From the NCBI RefSeq assembly GCF_001039005.1, contig NZ_LDWR01000058.1, positions 94,465 through 158,464 on the forward strand: a stretch of 64,000 bases of DNA. Reading direction: 5' to 3'. The notes beneath the pieces were generated by a model. It searched no databases, was not told the DNA's origin, and saw nothing but the letters and a program-made list of their open reading frames with translations. Position numbers and translations under genes: made by a program. Positions 1-8,921 of this stretch are shown piece after piece. Within the stretch, counting starts at the first letter, position 1; every line of letters begins with the position of its first letter. The DNA is from Burkholderia cepacia. GTDB lineage: Bacteria; Pseudomonadota; Gammaproteobacteria; Burkholderiales; Burkholderiaceae.

Positions 1-1215
1 TGCATCGCGAAACGCTTCGGCGGGCGACGCGTAACGCGTCACGCTCGAATCGGGCCCCTCCTCCACGCCGGCCTTGCGCAGCGCGGCTTCGAGCTGCTCC
101 GCGGAGGCCGCGCGCGGCAGCGGCAGATCGGTCACGCACCAGTGGTCGATCTCGCCCTTCAGGTGCCGCAGCACGCCGTCGATGTCCTTGTCGTGCATCG
201 CGCCGAACACCGCGTACGTGTACGGGAAGAAGCCCATGTTGCCGAGATTCTGTTCGAGCACGGCCGCCGCGTGCGGGTTGTGCGCGACGTCGAGCACGAT
301 CGCCGGCTTGCCGGGCAGCACCTGGAAGCGCCCCGGCAGCTCGACGTTCGCGAGCCCGAGCCGGATGTCCTGCGCGGACACCGGCAGCAGCGGGCGCAGC
401 GCCTCGAGCGCGGCAAGCGCGGCCGACGCATTGATCAGCTGATTCGCGCCGCGCAGCGCCGGATACGCGAGCGCCGGATAGCGCTTCTCGCGACCGAGGT
501 AGCTCCACTGCTGGCGCTCCGCACCCGCCTGCGCCTCGTAGCGGAAATCGCGGCCGACGAGCCACAGGTCGGCACCGATCGCTTCGGCATGGTCGACGAG
601 CGTCTGCGGCACGGCCGGATCGCCGCAGATCGCCGGCTTGCCCGCGCGGAAGATCCCGGCCTTCTCGAACGCAATCTTCTCGCGCGTGTCGCCGAGATAT
701 TCGGTGTGGTCGATGTCGATGCTCGTGACGATCGCGCAGTCGGTATCGATGATGTTGACTGCGTCGAGCCGGCCGCCGAGGCCGACTTCGAGGATCACCG
801 CGTCGAGCCCGCGCGACGCGAACAGATGCAGGATCGCGAGCGTCGTGAATTCGAAGTACGTGAGCGACACGGGCTCGGGCAGCGACATGCGTGCGGCTTC
901 GACGGCCTCGAAGTGCGGCAGCAGTTCGTCATCGGTGACGTTCTGCCCGTTCACGCGTGCGCGCTCGTTGAATTCGAGCAGGTGCGGCGACGTGTGGCAG
1001 CCGACCTTGTAGCCCGCGCGCACGAGAATCGTCTCGAGGAACGCGCAGGTCGAGCCCTTGCCGTTCGTGCCGCCGACGGTGATGACGGGGCACGCGAATT
1101 CGAGCTGCAGCGCCGTCTTGACCTGCCCGATGCGGGTCAGGCCCATGTCGATGCCGACCGGGTGCGCACGTTCGAGATGCGAAAGCCACGCGTCGAGAGT
1201 GGGAAAAGTGCTCAT
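1..1215 (-). CDS. folC: folylpolyglutamate synthase / dihydrofolate synthase (3' end outside window)
   Basis: Reading leftward from an ATG at 1215, 405 codons stay open to the window edge, so the C-terminus is missing. FolC adds glutamate to dihydropteroate and to folates, using ATP, in the cytoplasm. The N-terminus carries the Mur-ligase-type P-loop GGTNGKGST near residue 50, followed by HTSPHLLEFNER, a VGLGGRLDAVN segment and, further on, LDVAHNPHAA, all typical of FolC. It lies downstream of accD, as in many proteobacteria, but a terminator-like hairpin sits in the 100-bp gap between them, so expression may depend on readthrough or on its own promoter. Family assignment is firm; only the missing end is uncertain. 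Confidence 0.93.
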   Translation of the reverse strand, partial: MSTFPTLDAWLSHLERAHPVGIDMGLTRIGQVKTALQLEFACPVITVGGTNGKGSTCAFLETILVRAGYKVGCHTSPHLLEFNERARVNGQNVTDDELLPHFEAVEAARMSLPEPVSLTYFEFTTLAILHLFASRGLDAVILEVGLGGRLDAVNIIDTDCAIVTSIDIDHTEYLGDTREKIAFEKAGIFRAGKPAICGDPAVPQTLVDHAEAIGADLWLVGRDFRYEAQAGAERQQWSYLGREKRYPALAYPALRGANQLINASAALAALEALRPLLPVSAQDIRLGLANVELPGRFQVLPGKPAIVLDVAHNPHAAAVLEQNLGNMGFFPYTYAVFGAMHDKDIDGVLRHLKGEIDHWCVTDLPLPRAASAEQLEAALRKAGVEEGPDSSVTRYASPAEAFRDA

Positions 1216-1249
1216 CGGATCAAATCTGGATCGGTACCGCCACTACGCC

Positions 1250-1293
1250 AAAAAACGAAGCGCGCCGCCTGACGCTGAAGCCAGGCGACGCGC
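1250..1293 (-). terminator. intrinsic terminator or attenuator between accD and folC
   Basis: On the minus strand a 12-bp stem (1282-1293 pairing with 1260-1271, one G-U pair) with a 10-nt loop is followed within 4 nt by a run of six T (1250-1255). It lies just after the accD stop and 35 bp before the folC start, so it should stop or reduce transcription entering folC. Confidence 0.65.
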
Positions 1294-1315
1294 AGAGTTC
1301 ACCACCTTGCGCCGG

Positions 1316-2188
1316 TCAGGCCAGCGCGTCGGCCGGCTGTCGCTGCAGCAGCGCGAGCAGCTGCGCGATCTCGTCGCGCATCTTGCGGCGGTCGACGATC
1401 ATGTCGATCGCACCCGTCGTCAGCAGGAATTCGGCACGCTGGAAACCTTCCGGCAGCTTCTCGCGGACCGTCTGTTCGATCACGCGCGGGCCGGCAAAGC
1501 CGATCAGCGCCTTCGGTTCGGCGATCACGACGTCGCCGAGGAACGCAAAGCTCGCCGACACGCCACCCATCGTCGGGTCGGTCAGCACCGAGATGAACGG
1601 CAGCTTCGCTTCGGCCAGCTTGGTCAGCATCGCGGTGGTTTTGGCCATCTGCATCAGCGACAGCAGGCTTTCCTGCATCCGGGCGCCGCCGGACGCCGTG
1701 AAGCAGATGAACGGCACGTGCTGTTCCAGTGCGTTCTGCGCGCCGCGTGCGAACCGCTCGCCGACGACCGAGCCCATCGAGCCGCCCATGAACGAGAACT
1801 CGAAGCAGGCCGCGACGACGGGCAGCGTGTGGATCGCCCCGCCCATCACGACCATCGCGTCGGTCTCGCCCGTCTCGTCCATCGCTTCCTTCAGACGATC
1901 GGGGTACTTGCGGCTGTCCTTGAACTTCAGCGTGTCGACCGGCACGATTTCCTGGCCGATCTCGTAGCGGCCTTCCGGATCGAGCAACCCGTCGAGACGC
2001 TCGCGCGCGCCGATGCGCATGTGGTGATCGCACTTCGGGCACACGTGCAGGTTCGCGTCCACGTCGTTGCGGTACAGCACGGCCTCGCAGGACGGGCACT
2101 TGACCCACAGGCCTTCCGGAATGCCCTTGCGGCTTTTCGGGTCGGTCTGCTTGATCTTCGGCGGCAACAGTTTGTCGAGCCAGCTCAT
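1316..2188 (-). CDS. accD: acetyl-CoA carboxylase carboxyltransferase subunit beta
   Basis: 290 residues, the usual AccD length. With AccA it forms the carboxyltransferase that moves CO2 from carboxybiotin to acetyl-CoA, the first step of fatty-acid synthesis. The N-terminal zinc ribbon is complete: C31, C34, C50 and C53 (CPSC...CPKC). The crotonase-like core contains the GGARMQE oxyanion-type loop and the MGGSMGSVVGER segment. It follows trpA by 65 bp on the same strand and so belongs to the trp-accD-folC run. AccA, AccB and AccC are not in this window. Confidence 0.97.
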   Translation of the reverse strand: MSWLDKLLPPKIKQTDPKSRKGIPEGLWVKCPSCEAVLYRNDVDANLHVCPKCDHHMRIGARERLDGLLDPEGRYEIGQEIVPVDTLKFKDSRKYPDRLKEAMDETGETDAMVVMGGAIHTLPVVAACFEFSFMGGSMGSVVGERFARGAQNALEQHVPFICFTASGGARMQESLLSLMQMAKTTAMLTKLAEAKLPFISVLTDPTMGGVSASFAFLGDVVIAEPKALIGFAGPRVIEQTVREKLPEGFQRAEFLLTTGAIDMIVDRRKMRDEIAQLLALLQRQPADALA

Positions 2189-2253
2189 CGTATGGTTTCC
2201 TGTTCCGTGGCGGGTCGGGCCGCGCGGCCCGTTCCCGCCTTCCTATGTTGGTG

Positions 2254-3069
2254 TTATCGCGCCGTCTTGCCCGCGCCGTCCAGCGCGGCACGCAGCTCGG
2301 CGATGAACGTCTTCAGCGCGGCGGCGGCGCCTTCCGGCGCGGCGCTTTCGAGCAGCTGCACCAGACGGCTGCCGATCACGACGGCGTCCGACACTTCGGC
2401 CACCGCGCGCGCCGTTTCGGCGTCGCGGATACCGAAGCCGACGCCCACCGGAACCGGCACGCGCGACTTGATGGCCGGGATTTTACCCGCAATGCTCGAA
2501 ACATCCAGATTTCCCGCACCGGTCACGCCCTTGAGCGACACGTAGTACACGTAGCCGCTCGCGATCTTGCCGACGTCGGCGATGCGTTCGTCGGTCGACG
2601 TGGGCGCGAGCAGGAAGATCGGATCGATCTGCGCGGCGCGCATCTTTTCGGCGAACACGCCCGCCTCTTCCGGCGGATAGTCGACGACGAGCACGCCGTC
2701 GACACCGGCCGCCTGCGCTTCGGCCGCGAACGCGTCGACGCCCATCCGCTCGATCGGGTTCGCATAGCCCATCAGCACGACGGGGGTTTTGGGGTCGGTT
2801 TCCCGGAAGCGCTTCACGTCGGCGAGCACGCTCTTCAGCGTGACGCCGCGTGCGAGTGCGCGTTCCGACGAGCGCTGGATCACGGGGCCGTCGGCCATCG
2901 GGTCCGAGAACGGCACGCCGAGTTCGATCACGTCGGCGCCGCCTTCGGCGAGCGCGTGCATGAATTCGACGGTCTTCGCGGGGTCGGGGTCGCCGGCCGT
3001 GATGAACGGGATCAGGCCCTTACGGCCTTGTTCGGCGAGCGCGGCGAAGGTCTGCTGGATACGGGACAT
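2254..3069 (-). CDS. trpA: tryptophan synthase alpha chain
   Basis: 271 residues. It cleaves indole-3-glycerol phosphate to indole, which is channelled to TrpB. The (beta/alpha)8 barrel shows the catalytic pair E49 (VIELGVPFSDP) and D60 (MADGP), the FITAGDPD loop and the C-terminal phosphate-binding GFGIRD segment. It is separated from trpB by a DNA methyltransferase gene, an unusual interruption of a normally coupled pair. An ATG at 3069 follows a 46-bp gap after the methyltransferase stop. Confidence 0.97.
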   Translation of the reverse strand: MSRIQQTFAALAEQGRKGLIPFITAGDPDPAKTVEFMHALAEGGADVIELGVPFSDPMADGPVIQRSSERALARGVTLKSVLADVKRFRETDPKTPVVLMGYANPIERMGVDAFAAEAQAAGVDGVLVVDYPPEEAGVFAEKMRAAQIDPIFLLAPTSTDERIADVGKIASGYVYYVSLKGVTGAGNLDVSSIAGKIPAIKSRVPVPVGVGFGIRDAETARAVAEVSDAVVIGSRLVQLLESAAPEGAAAALKTFIAELRAALDGAGKTAR

Positions 3070-3115
3070 GGCAATTTTCCTGGATGCATTGCGTTCGGCG
3101 ATGCGGCGGCGCGAT

Positions 3116-3967
3116 TCACGCGCATGCCTGCGCGGCGAGCGCGTTCACGCGCTCGTGCGCGATCGCACAATAACTTTCGTTGATCTCGTAGCCGACGAAG
3201 TCGCGCCCCTGCCGTGCGCAGGCCACCGCAGTCGTGCCGCTGCCCATGAACGGATCGAGCACGCGGCCGCCCGGCGGGCAGCTTGCGAGCACCATCCGCT
3301 CGATGATTTCCAGCGGCTTCTGGGTCGGATGATCGACGCGCTCCGCGTGCTGCCGGTGCAGGCGCGAGACCGACCAGACGTCCTTCGGGTTGTAGCCCAT
3401 CTCCAGCCACTTGCTGCCTTCGAACAGCTTGCGCGAGCGGGCCTTCTTCGTGTCGGCGTCGTACGGGATGCGGACCGGATCGAGATCGAAGTAATACGCC
3501 TTGGAAACCGCGAAAAAGCCGATGTTGTCGTGCACCGACGTGAAACGGCGCGTCGTGCCGCCCATGCTCGGCACGCGCCGGTCCCAGATGATCTCGTTGA
3601 CCATCGTGAGCTGCGTCTTCAGGAAACTGAAGATTTCCGGCGCGTACTGCCATGTGCAGAAGATGTACATCGACCCGCTCGGCTTGAGCTTCGGAATCGC
3701 CAGTTCGAGCCACTCGCGCGTCCACGCGAGAAACACGTCGCCCGACAGCTTGTCCGAGTCGTTGCCGTAGTCCTTGCCGAGCCCGTACGGCGGATCGGCG
3801 ACGATCAGGTCGATCGACGCGTCCGGCAGGTGCGCGGCATGGGTCAGGAAATCGCGGTTATGCAGTTCGATACCGGACGGCAGCGCGCGCGGCACGGCGG
3901 CGGCAGGCTGAACCGCCTCCGCCTCGCTCGCAGCACCGCCGCCCGGCTCTTCGATCAGGTCACGCAT
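3116..3967 (-). CDS. orphan site-specific DNA methyltransferase (N6-adenine/N4-cytosine, beta class)
   Basis: 283 residues. The catalytic motif DPPY is at 58-61 and the AdoMet-binding motif DPFMGSGTT at 238-246; this order (catalytic motif first) marks a beta-class amino-methyltransferase. DPPY suggests adenine-N6 methylation but does not prove it. The first 30 residues are Ala/Glu rich and probably disordered. No restriction endonuclease lies nearby, so it is an orphan enzyme, and it sits 9 bp after trpB and 46 bp before trpA, inside the trp operon. From memory, the Burkholderia cenocepacia protein at this locus has been reported to methylate GTWWAC and to affect gene expression; that is recalled, not shown here. 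Confidence 0.9.
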   Translation of the reverse strand: MRDLIEEPGGGAASEAEAVQPAAAVPRALPSGIELHNRDFLTHAAHLPDASIDLIVADPPYGLGKDYGNDSDKLSGDVFLAWTREWLELAIPKLKPSGSMYIFCTWQYAPEIFSFLKTQLTMVNEIIWDRRVPSMGGTTRRFTSVHDNIGFFAVSKAYYFDLDPVRIPYDADTKKARSRKLFEGSKWLEMGYNPKDVWSVSRLHRQHAERVDHPTQKPLEIIERMVLASCPPGGRVLDPFMGSGTTAVACARQGRDFVGYEINESYCAIAHERVNALAAQACA

Positions 3968-3976
3968 CGGTCGGGG

Positions 3977-5170
3977 TCAGAGCTCGATGCCCGATCGCTC
4001 GGCGACCGTGTGCATGTCCTTGTCGCCACGGCCCGACAGGTTGACGAGCAGGATCTTGTCCTTCGGCAACGTCGGCGCGAGTTTCACGCCATATGCGATC
4101 GCGTGGCTCGACTCGAGCGCGGGAATGATCCCCTCGATCCGGCAGCAGTCGTGAAACGCCTTCAGCGCTTCCTCGTCGGTGATCGGGACATACTGCGCGC
4201 GGCCGCTGTCCTTCAGCCATGCATGCTCGGGGCCGACGCCCGGATAGTCGAGGCCCGCCGATACCGAATGCGTCTCGATGATCTGGCCGTTGTCGTCCTG
4301 CAGCAGGTACGTGCGGTTGCCGTGCAGCACGCCCGGGCTGCCGGCGATCAGCGACGCCGCGTGATGGCCCGTGTCGAGGCCGTCGCCGGCCGCTTCGACG
4401 CCGATCAGCTGCACGGACTGGTCGTCGATGTACGGATAGAAGATGCCCATCGCGTTCGAGCCGCCGCCGACGCAGGCGATCACCGCGTCCGGCTGCCGGC
4501 CAGTCATCTCCGGCATCTGCACCTTGCACTCGTCGCCGATCACGCGCTGGAAGTCGCGCACCATCATCGGGTAAGGATGCGGGCCCGCGACCGTGCCGAT
4601 GATGTAGAACGTGCTTTCGATGTTCGTGACCCAGTCGCGCATCGCCTCGTTCAGCGCATCCTTCAGCGTGCGCGAACCCGACTCGACCGGCACGACCGTC
4701 GCACCGAGCAGCTTCATCCGGTAGACGTTCGCGGCCTGCCGGCGCACGTCCTCGGAACCCATGTAGACAATGCACTCCATCCCGAAGCGCGCGCAGATCG
4801 TCGCGGTCGCGACGCCGTGCTGGCCGGCACCGGTTTCGGCGATCACGCGCTTCTTGCCCATGCGCTTCGCGAGCAGCGCCTGGCCGATCACGTTGTTGAT
4901 CTTGTGCGCGCCCGTGTGGTTCAGGTCCTCGCGCTTCAGGTAGATCTGCGCGCCGCCGAGCGTCTCGCTCCAGCGCTGCGCGTGATAGATCGGCGACGGA
5001 CGGCCGACGAAATGCTTCAGCTCGCGCTCGAATTCGGCGACGAAGTCGGGATCGTTCTGGAATTTTTCATACGCCGCGCGCAGTTCGTCCAGCGCGTGAA
5101 TCAGCGTCTCGGCGACGAACACGCCGCCATACGGGCCGAAGTGGCCGCGACTATCAGGAAGGTTGTACAT
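3977..5170 (-). CDS. trpB: tryptophan synthase beta chain
   Basis: 397 residues from the ATG at 5170, the usual TrpB length. A longer in-frame extension to 5236 has no family support, and GAGAGACACC before 5170 gives a ribosome-binding site. The PLP lysine is K90 in GAHKINN, and the phosphate-binding loop GGGSNAMG is present. It condenses indole with serine in the TrpA2B2 complex. It lies 55 bp after trpF and 9 bp before the methyltransferase. Confidence 0.98.
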   Translation of the reverse strand: MYNLPDSRGHFGPYGGVFVAETLIHALDELRAAYEKFQNDPDFVAEFERELKHFVGRPSPIYHAQRWSETLGGAQIYLKREDLNHTGAHKINNVIGQALLAKRMGKKRVIAETGAGQHGVATATICARFGMECIVYMGSEDVRRQAANVYRMKLLGATVVPVESGSRTLKDALNEAMRDWVTNIESTFYIIGTVAGPHPYPMMVRDFQRVIGDECKVQMPEMTGRQPDAVIACVGGGSNAMGIFYPYIDDQSVQLIGVEAAGDGLDTGHHAASLIAGSPGVLHGNRTYLLQDDNGQIIETHSVSAGLDYPGVGPEHAWLKDSGRAQYVPITDEEALKAFHDCCRIEGIIPALESSHAIAYGVKLAPTLPKDKILLVNLSGRGDKDMHTVAERSGIEL

Positions 5171-5225
5171 GGTGTCTCTCTCGATCGGTCGATGCGCCCC
5201 GCTTTCGGGGCCGCACCGGCTTGCA

Positions 5226-5927
5226 TCACCCGGCATCCGCTTCGCGCACCGCGCGTACGAACGCCGCCATTCGGGCGTGATCCTTCACGCCCTTCGCGCC
5301 CTCCACTTCGATGCCACTGGAGACATCGACAGCAAACGGGCGCAGCTGGCGGATCGCATCACCGACGTTTTGCGCGTTCAAGCCACCACTCAAAACGGCC
5401 CGACGCGCGAGCTCTGCGGGAATAAGAGACCAATCGAAGACCTTGCCGCTACCACCGTAGTCCGGCACCAGGGTGTCGAACAGGAGGCCGCGCGCTTTCG
5501 AATAATGAAGGTCCGATTCTACCAAATCGGACGGCTGCGTCGAGGGGCCGACGCGCACCGCGCGCAGCCACGGCAGGCGTGCCGCGCGGCCGAGCGCATC
5601 GCACTGCTCGGGCGTCTCGTCGCCATGGAACTGCAGCAGCGTGAGCGGCACGTCGCGCACCACGGCCTCGATCTCCGCTTCGGTCGCATTCACGAACAGC
5701 CCGACCACCGACACGAACGGCGGCGCCAGGCGCGCGAGTTCGGCCGCCTGCGCGATCGTCACCGCGCGCGGGCTCTTCGGGTAGAACACGAGGCCGATCG
5801 CATCGGCGCCGAGCGCCGCCGCGTGCAGCACGTCCTCGGGACGCGACAGCCCGCACAGCTTAATGCGCGTGCGCGGCGGCAGGCCGGCCGCGGCGGAAGT
5901 CGAAGGATAAACGGCGTGATCCGTCAT
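5226..5927 (-). CDS. trpF: phosphoribosylanthranilate isomerase
   Basis: 233 residues from the ATG at 5927. The protein has the PRAI signature KLCGLSRPEDV with the catalytic cysteine, DAIGLVFYPKSPR, and the C-terminal SGGLNAQNV phosphate-binding loop. It makes the Amadori rearrangement in tryptophan synthesis. The start overlaps the truA stop by 4 bp (ATGA), which indicates translational coupling. An open frame continuing upstream into truA is a frame artefact, because the family starts here. Confidence 0.96.
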   Translation of the reverse strand: MTDHAVYPSTSAAAGLPPRTRIKLCGLSRPEDVLHAAALGADAIGLVFYPKSPRAVTIAQAAELARLAPPFVSVVGLFVNATEAEIEAVVRDVPLTLLQFHGDETPEQCDALGRAARLPWLRAVRVGPSTQPSDLVESDLHYSKARGLLFDTLVPDYGGSGKVFDWSLIPAELARRAVLSGGLNAQNVGDAIRQLRPFAVDVSSGIEVEGAKGVKDHARMAAFVRAVREADAG

Positions 5928-6736
5928 GATTGAAGGTCCAGATCGGCCCAGACGCTGCTCCACGGCACGCTGCCGAGCTGCGCGGGCGGGACGGCGAATT
6001 CCGCCGGGTAGCCGACGTGGGCGAGGTACAGCCCGTCGGCCATGAACGTGGGCGCCGCGAGGCCGCGGTCGCGCCCGGCCAGCACGTCGGCAACCCAGTC
6101 GGCCGGATAGCGGCCGCGCCCGACCGCGACGAGGCAGCCCATCAGGTTGCGCACCATGTGGTGCAGGAACGCGTTGGCGCGGAAGCGGAAATGGATGAAA
6201 TGGCCCGCGCGCCGCACGTCGATCTGATGCAGATGTTTGACCGGCGTCTTCGACTGGCATTCCGACGACCGGAACGACGAGAAGTCGTGCTCGCCGATCA
6301 GGTGCGCGGCCGCGGCGCGCATTGCGTCGTCGTCGAGCGGCGTATGGATCCAGCCCGCGCGACCGACCAGCATCGGCGAACGCACGGGGTGCACGTACAG
6401 CACGTAGTAATAGGTGCGCTCGAACGCCGAGAAACGCGCGTTGAAGGCCTCCGGCATCGGCTTCGCCCATTGCACCGACACGGTCGACGGCAGGAACGCG
6501 TTGGTTCCGCGCACCCACGAAAAATCGTCGCGATCGAGGTCCGTGTCGAAATGCACGACCTGCCCGAGCCCGTGCACGCCGGTGTCGGTCCGCCCCGCCA
6601 CCGTCGTGTGCAACGGCACCCGCGCGAACTCGGCCAGCGCGTGCTCGAGTGCGTTCTGCACGGTCTTGCCGTGCGGTTGCGCCTGCCAGCCGCAGAACGC
6701 CGCGCCGTCGTACTGGATACCCAGTGCGATCCGCAT
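5924..6736 (-). CDS. truA: tRNA pseudouridine(38-40) synthase
   Basis: 270 residues. The catalytic aspartate is D51 in the GRTDTGVHG motif, and the family segments FSSFRSSECQSKTPVK and HHMVRNLMG are present. It makes pseudouridine at positions 38-40 of the tRNA anticodon arm. The ATG at 6736 overlaps the fimV stop by one base, and its own stop overlaps the trpF start, so fimV-truA-trpF are coupled. The fimV-truA-trpF order is conserved in several gamma- and betaproteobacteria. Confidence 0.97.
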   Translation of the reverse strand: MRIALGIQYDGAAFCGWQAQPHGKTVQNALEHALAEFARVPLHTTVAGRTDTGVHGLGQVVHFDTDLDRDDFSWVRGTNAFLPSTVSVQWAKPMPEAFNARFSAFERTYYYVLYVHPVRSPMLVGRAGWIHTPLDDDAMRAAAAHLIGEHDFSSFRSSECQSKTPVKHLHQIDVRRAGHFIHFRFRANAFLHHMVRNLMGCLVAVGRGRYPADWVADVLAGRDRGLAAPTFMADGLYLAHVGYPAEFAVPPAQLGSVPWSSVWADLDLQS

Positions 6737-8817
6737 CACGCCTCGTCCGCCAGTTTCGCGAGCAGCGCGCGCGCGTCGTCGCGCGTCGCGGCGTCGTTCG
6801 CGTCGACCACTTCCTGCAGCAGCGTCCGCGCACCGGACAGATCGCCCAGTTCGACGTACTCGGACGCGAGATCGAGCTTGTTGCGCGCGATGCGTGCGAG
6901 TTCGCCCGGCGTCAGCGCGGGAAGCGCGGCGCCCGGCGTGGACGGCAGGTCGAGGTCGAAATCGAGCTTCAGCGCACCGAACTGCGCGCCGCCGAGCGGC
7001 GGCAGCGTCGACGTCGCGGACGGGCTGCCTGTGTGGCCGGCGGGCGTCGCCGCGTCCGGGTCCCACTCGAACTCGTCGTCCTGGTCGGCCGGATGTTCCG
7101 GGGTCGGATCACCCGAGCCAATCGGCGGGTGTGGCGCGAATTGACCGTTAGTTGCGATTTGATCGGTGCTGGACGGCTCTGCTCGCGCAGCCGGCTCATC
7201 CGATGCCGGCGACGGCTCGTCCGGTGCGCGCGGCGGCAGCGGCATGTCGAGGCTGTTGAGCGCGCTGATCGCGTTCTGCATCAGCGCCGCGTGCTGCGCT
7301 TCGGGCGCCAAAGGCGCGGCGGGCGTCTCGGCCGGCTGGTCGGCGGCGGCCTCTTCCACCGGTTCCGTGTCGTGCGGCGCCGGCGGCGTGGCCGCCTCGC
7401 TCACGGGCAAGTCTTCGGCGTGGGCGGACGGCAACTCGAGCTGCTCGCCATGCGGCTTCGTCGCTTCGGGCACCGTCGCTGCATCCGCATCGTGCGGCTC
7501 GATCGTCTCCGCCGCTGCGGCAGTCGCCGCGGCAAGGTGCATGTCGGCAGCCGCATCGCGGGAGACCGGCATTTCGGGCTGGATCGGCAGTTCGCGTTCG
7601 ACGGCCGGCGCAACGTCAGCTTCCGCAGCCGCGGCACCGCCCGCTGCGGCAGCCGCCGTACCCGTATCGTCCGTGCGCCGGCCCTTGCGGCGCTTGCGCC
7701 ACATGAAACCGGCCGCGAGGACGATCACGGCCGCGCCGGCCACTGCGGCCGGACGCCAGTCCATCTGTTCGGTACGGCGCGCAGGCGCCGCCACGGGCGC
7801 GGCTGGTTGCGCGGGCGCCGATGCCGGTTGCACCGCGCTGGCGGCTACGCCGGACGCGGCTTCGCCTGCGGTCGACGCGGCAGCCGACGCACCCGCATCG
7901 TTCGCGGCCGCACGCGGCGCGGCAGGAGCCGCCGCAATCGACGGCGCGACGTCGTTCGGCCCGGCCGGCTTGCCGATGCCGTGCTTCTGCAACTCCATCA
8001 GCACGCGGTTCTTCAGCGCCAGCAATTGCTGCAGGCTCGACGGTCGCGGCTGCGACGCGCCCGCGACGGGCGCAGCGCCGGCCGGTTCGTTCGCGCCGGA
8101 ACCCTGGCTGCCCTGCGCAGGCTGGACCGCGGCCTCGCTCGCGGACGACGGCGCCGACTGGATCGAACCGCTCCACACGTGCGGGCCGCTTGCACCGGCC
8201 GCGGGCGCCGCCGGCTGCATGCTTTCGACAGCCGACGCACCGTGCGCGGCCGAAGCGCCGACCGAAGCCAACGCCCCCGCGGCCGTCGCAACGCTCGCGC
8301 CGCTCACCGGAGCCGCATGCACGGCCGGCGCCACCGGCGCGGATTGCACGGCCGACACCGGATGCGGCGCGGACGCGCCATGCTGCGCGCCCGCCACCCC
8401 GCCCGATGCGGCGGCGGGTGCCGAGGCTGCCGTCGCACCGGATGCGCCAGAGGCACCGGCCGGCACGAGCGCCGCGCCAGTCGCGTCGAGCGCGGGCACG
8501 GTCAGCGTCGCACCGACTTTCAGGCGACTCGCGTCGTGCTTCATGAACGCCTGCGGATTGGCGTCGAACAGCGTGCGGCCGGCGCGCGCGAGCACGCCGG
8601 GATCGTGCGATTGCGTGGCCGCTTTCGCGAGATCATTCAGCGACTGGCCCGGCTGGACCGTCACGGTAAGCGGCGCGGCGCCGGCAGCGGAAGCCGGCAG
8701 TTCGCCGGCGCCGGCCGCCCAAGCTGACGCGGCTGCGCCGAGCGCCAGGATCGCCAGCGCGCCACGCACGGCGCGCGACAGACGGGACTGACGCGGAAAC
8801 AAGGAAATTCGGGACAT
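6736..8817 (-). CDS. fimV: FimV/HubP-family polar membrane protein
   Basis: 693 residues from the ATG at 8817; a longer reading to 8895 adds a non-signal-like tail. The order is: N-terminal signal segment ending near an AWAAGAG site; a LysM-like peptidoglycan-binding region (VTVQPGQSLNDLAKAA) at about 45-105; a long Ala/Pro/Ser-rich spacer; one transmembrane helix followed by RKRRKGR; an acidic low-complexity cytoplasmic region; and a C-terminal FimV domain (DLASEYVELGDLSGARTLL) close to the last residue. FimV/HubP proteins organise the cell pole, twitching motility and chemotaxis machinery. It heads the truA-trp run. Function here is inferred from the family. Confidence 0.88.
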   Translation of the reverse strand: MSRISLFPRQSRLSRAVRGALAILALGAAASAWAAGAGELPASAAGAAPLTVTVQPGQSLNDLAKAATQSHDPGVLARAGRTLFDANPQAFMKHDASRLKVGATLTVPALDATGAALVPAGASGASGATAASAPAAASGGVAGAQHGASAPHPVSAVQSAPVAPAVHAAPVSGASVATAAGALASVGASAAHGASAVESMQPAAPAAGASGPHVWSGSIQSAPSSASEAAVQPAQGSQGSGANEPAGAAPVAGASQPRPSSLQQLLALKNRVLMELQKHGIGKPAGPNDVAPSIAAAPAAPRAAANDAGASAAASTAGEAASGVAASAVQPASAPAQPAAPVAAPARRTEQMDWRPAAVAGAAVIVLAAGFMWRKRRKGRRTDDTGTAAAAAGGAAAAEADVAPAVERELPIQPEMPVSRDAAADMHLAAATAAAAETIEPHDADAATVPEATKPHGEQLELPSAHAEDLPVSEAATPPAPHDTEPVEEAAADQPAETPAAPLAPEAQHAALMQNAISALNSLDMPLPPRAPDEPSPASDEPAARAEPSSTDQIATNGQFAPHPPIGSGDPTPEHPADQDDEFEWDPDAATPAGHTGSPSATSTLPPLGGAQFGALKLDFDLDLPSTPGAALPALTPGELARIARNKLDLASEYVELGDLSGARTLLQEVVDANDAATRDDARALLAKLADEA

Positions 8818-8894
8818 CGTTGGCTCTATCGCCGCGCGCAGGCGCGGCTCGGATTCGCGGTTGGAAGCGTCAATAAAGTTGCCGCAGAAATGCA

Positions 8895-8921
8895 AAAGCG
8901 TCGCGCGGAACGCGACGCTTT
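8895..8921 (-). terminator. terminator-like hairpin in the fimV leader
   Basis: A perfect 11-bp stem (8895-8905 with 8911-8921) and 5-nt loop. On the minus strand its 3' arm runs into TTTTGCATTTC, so it resembles an intrinsic terminator 78 bp before the fimV start. It could end a short leader transcript or act as an attenuator. Confidence 0.45.

Noticed and set aside
2789..5425. An 878-codon plus-strand open frame over trpA, methyltransferase and trpB
   Set aside because: Antisense shadow of three certain genes.
5226..6833. A possible truA-trpF fusion reading in one frame
   Set aside because: The upstream half is truA read in a wrong frame; true truA and trpF starts and stops overlap as ATGA.
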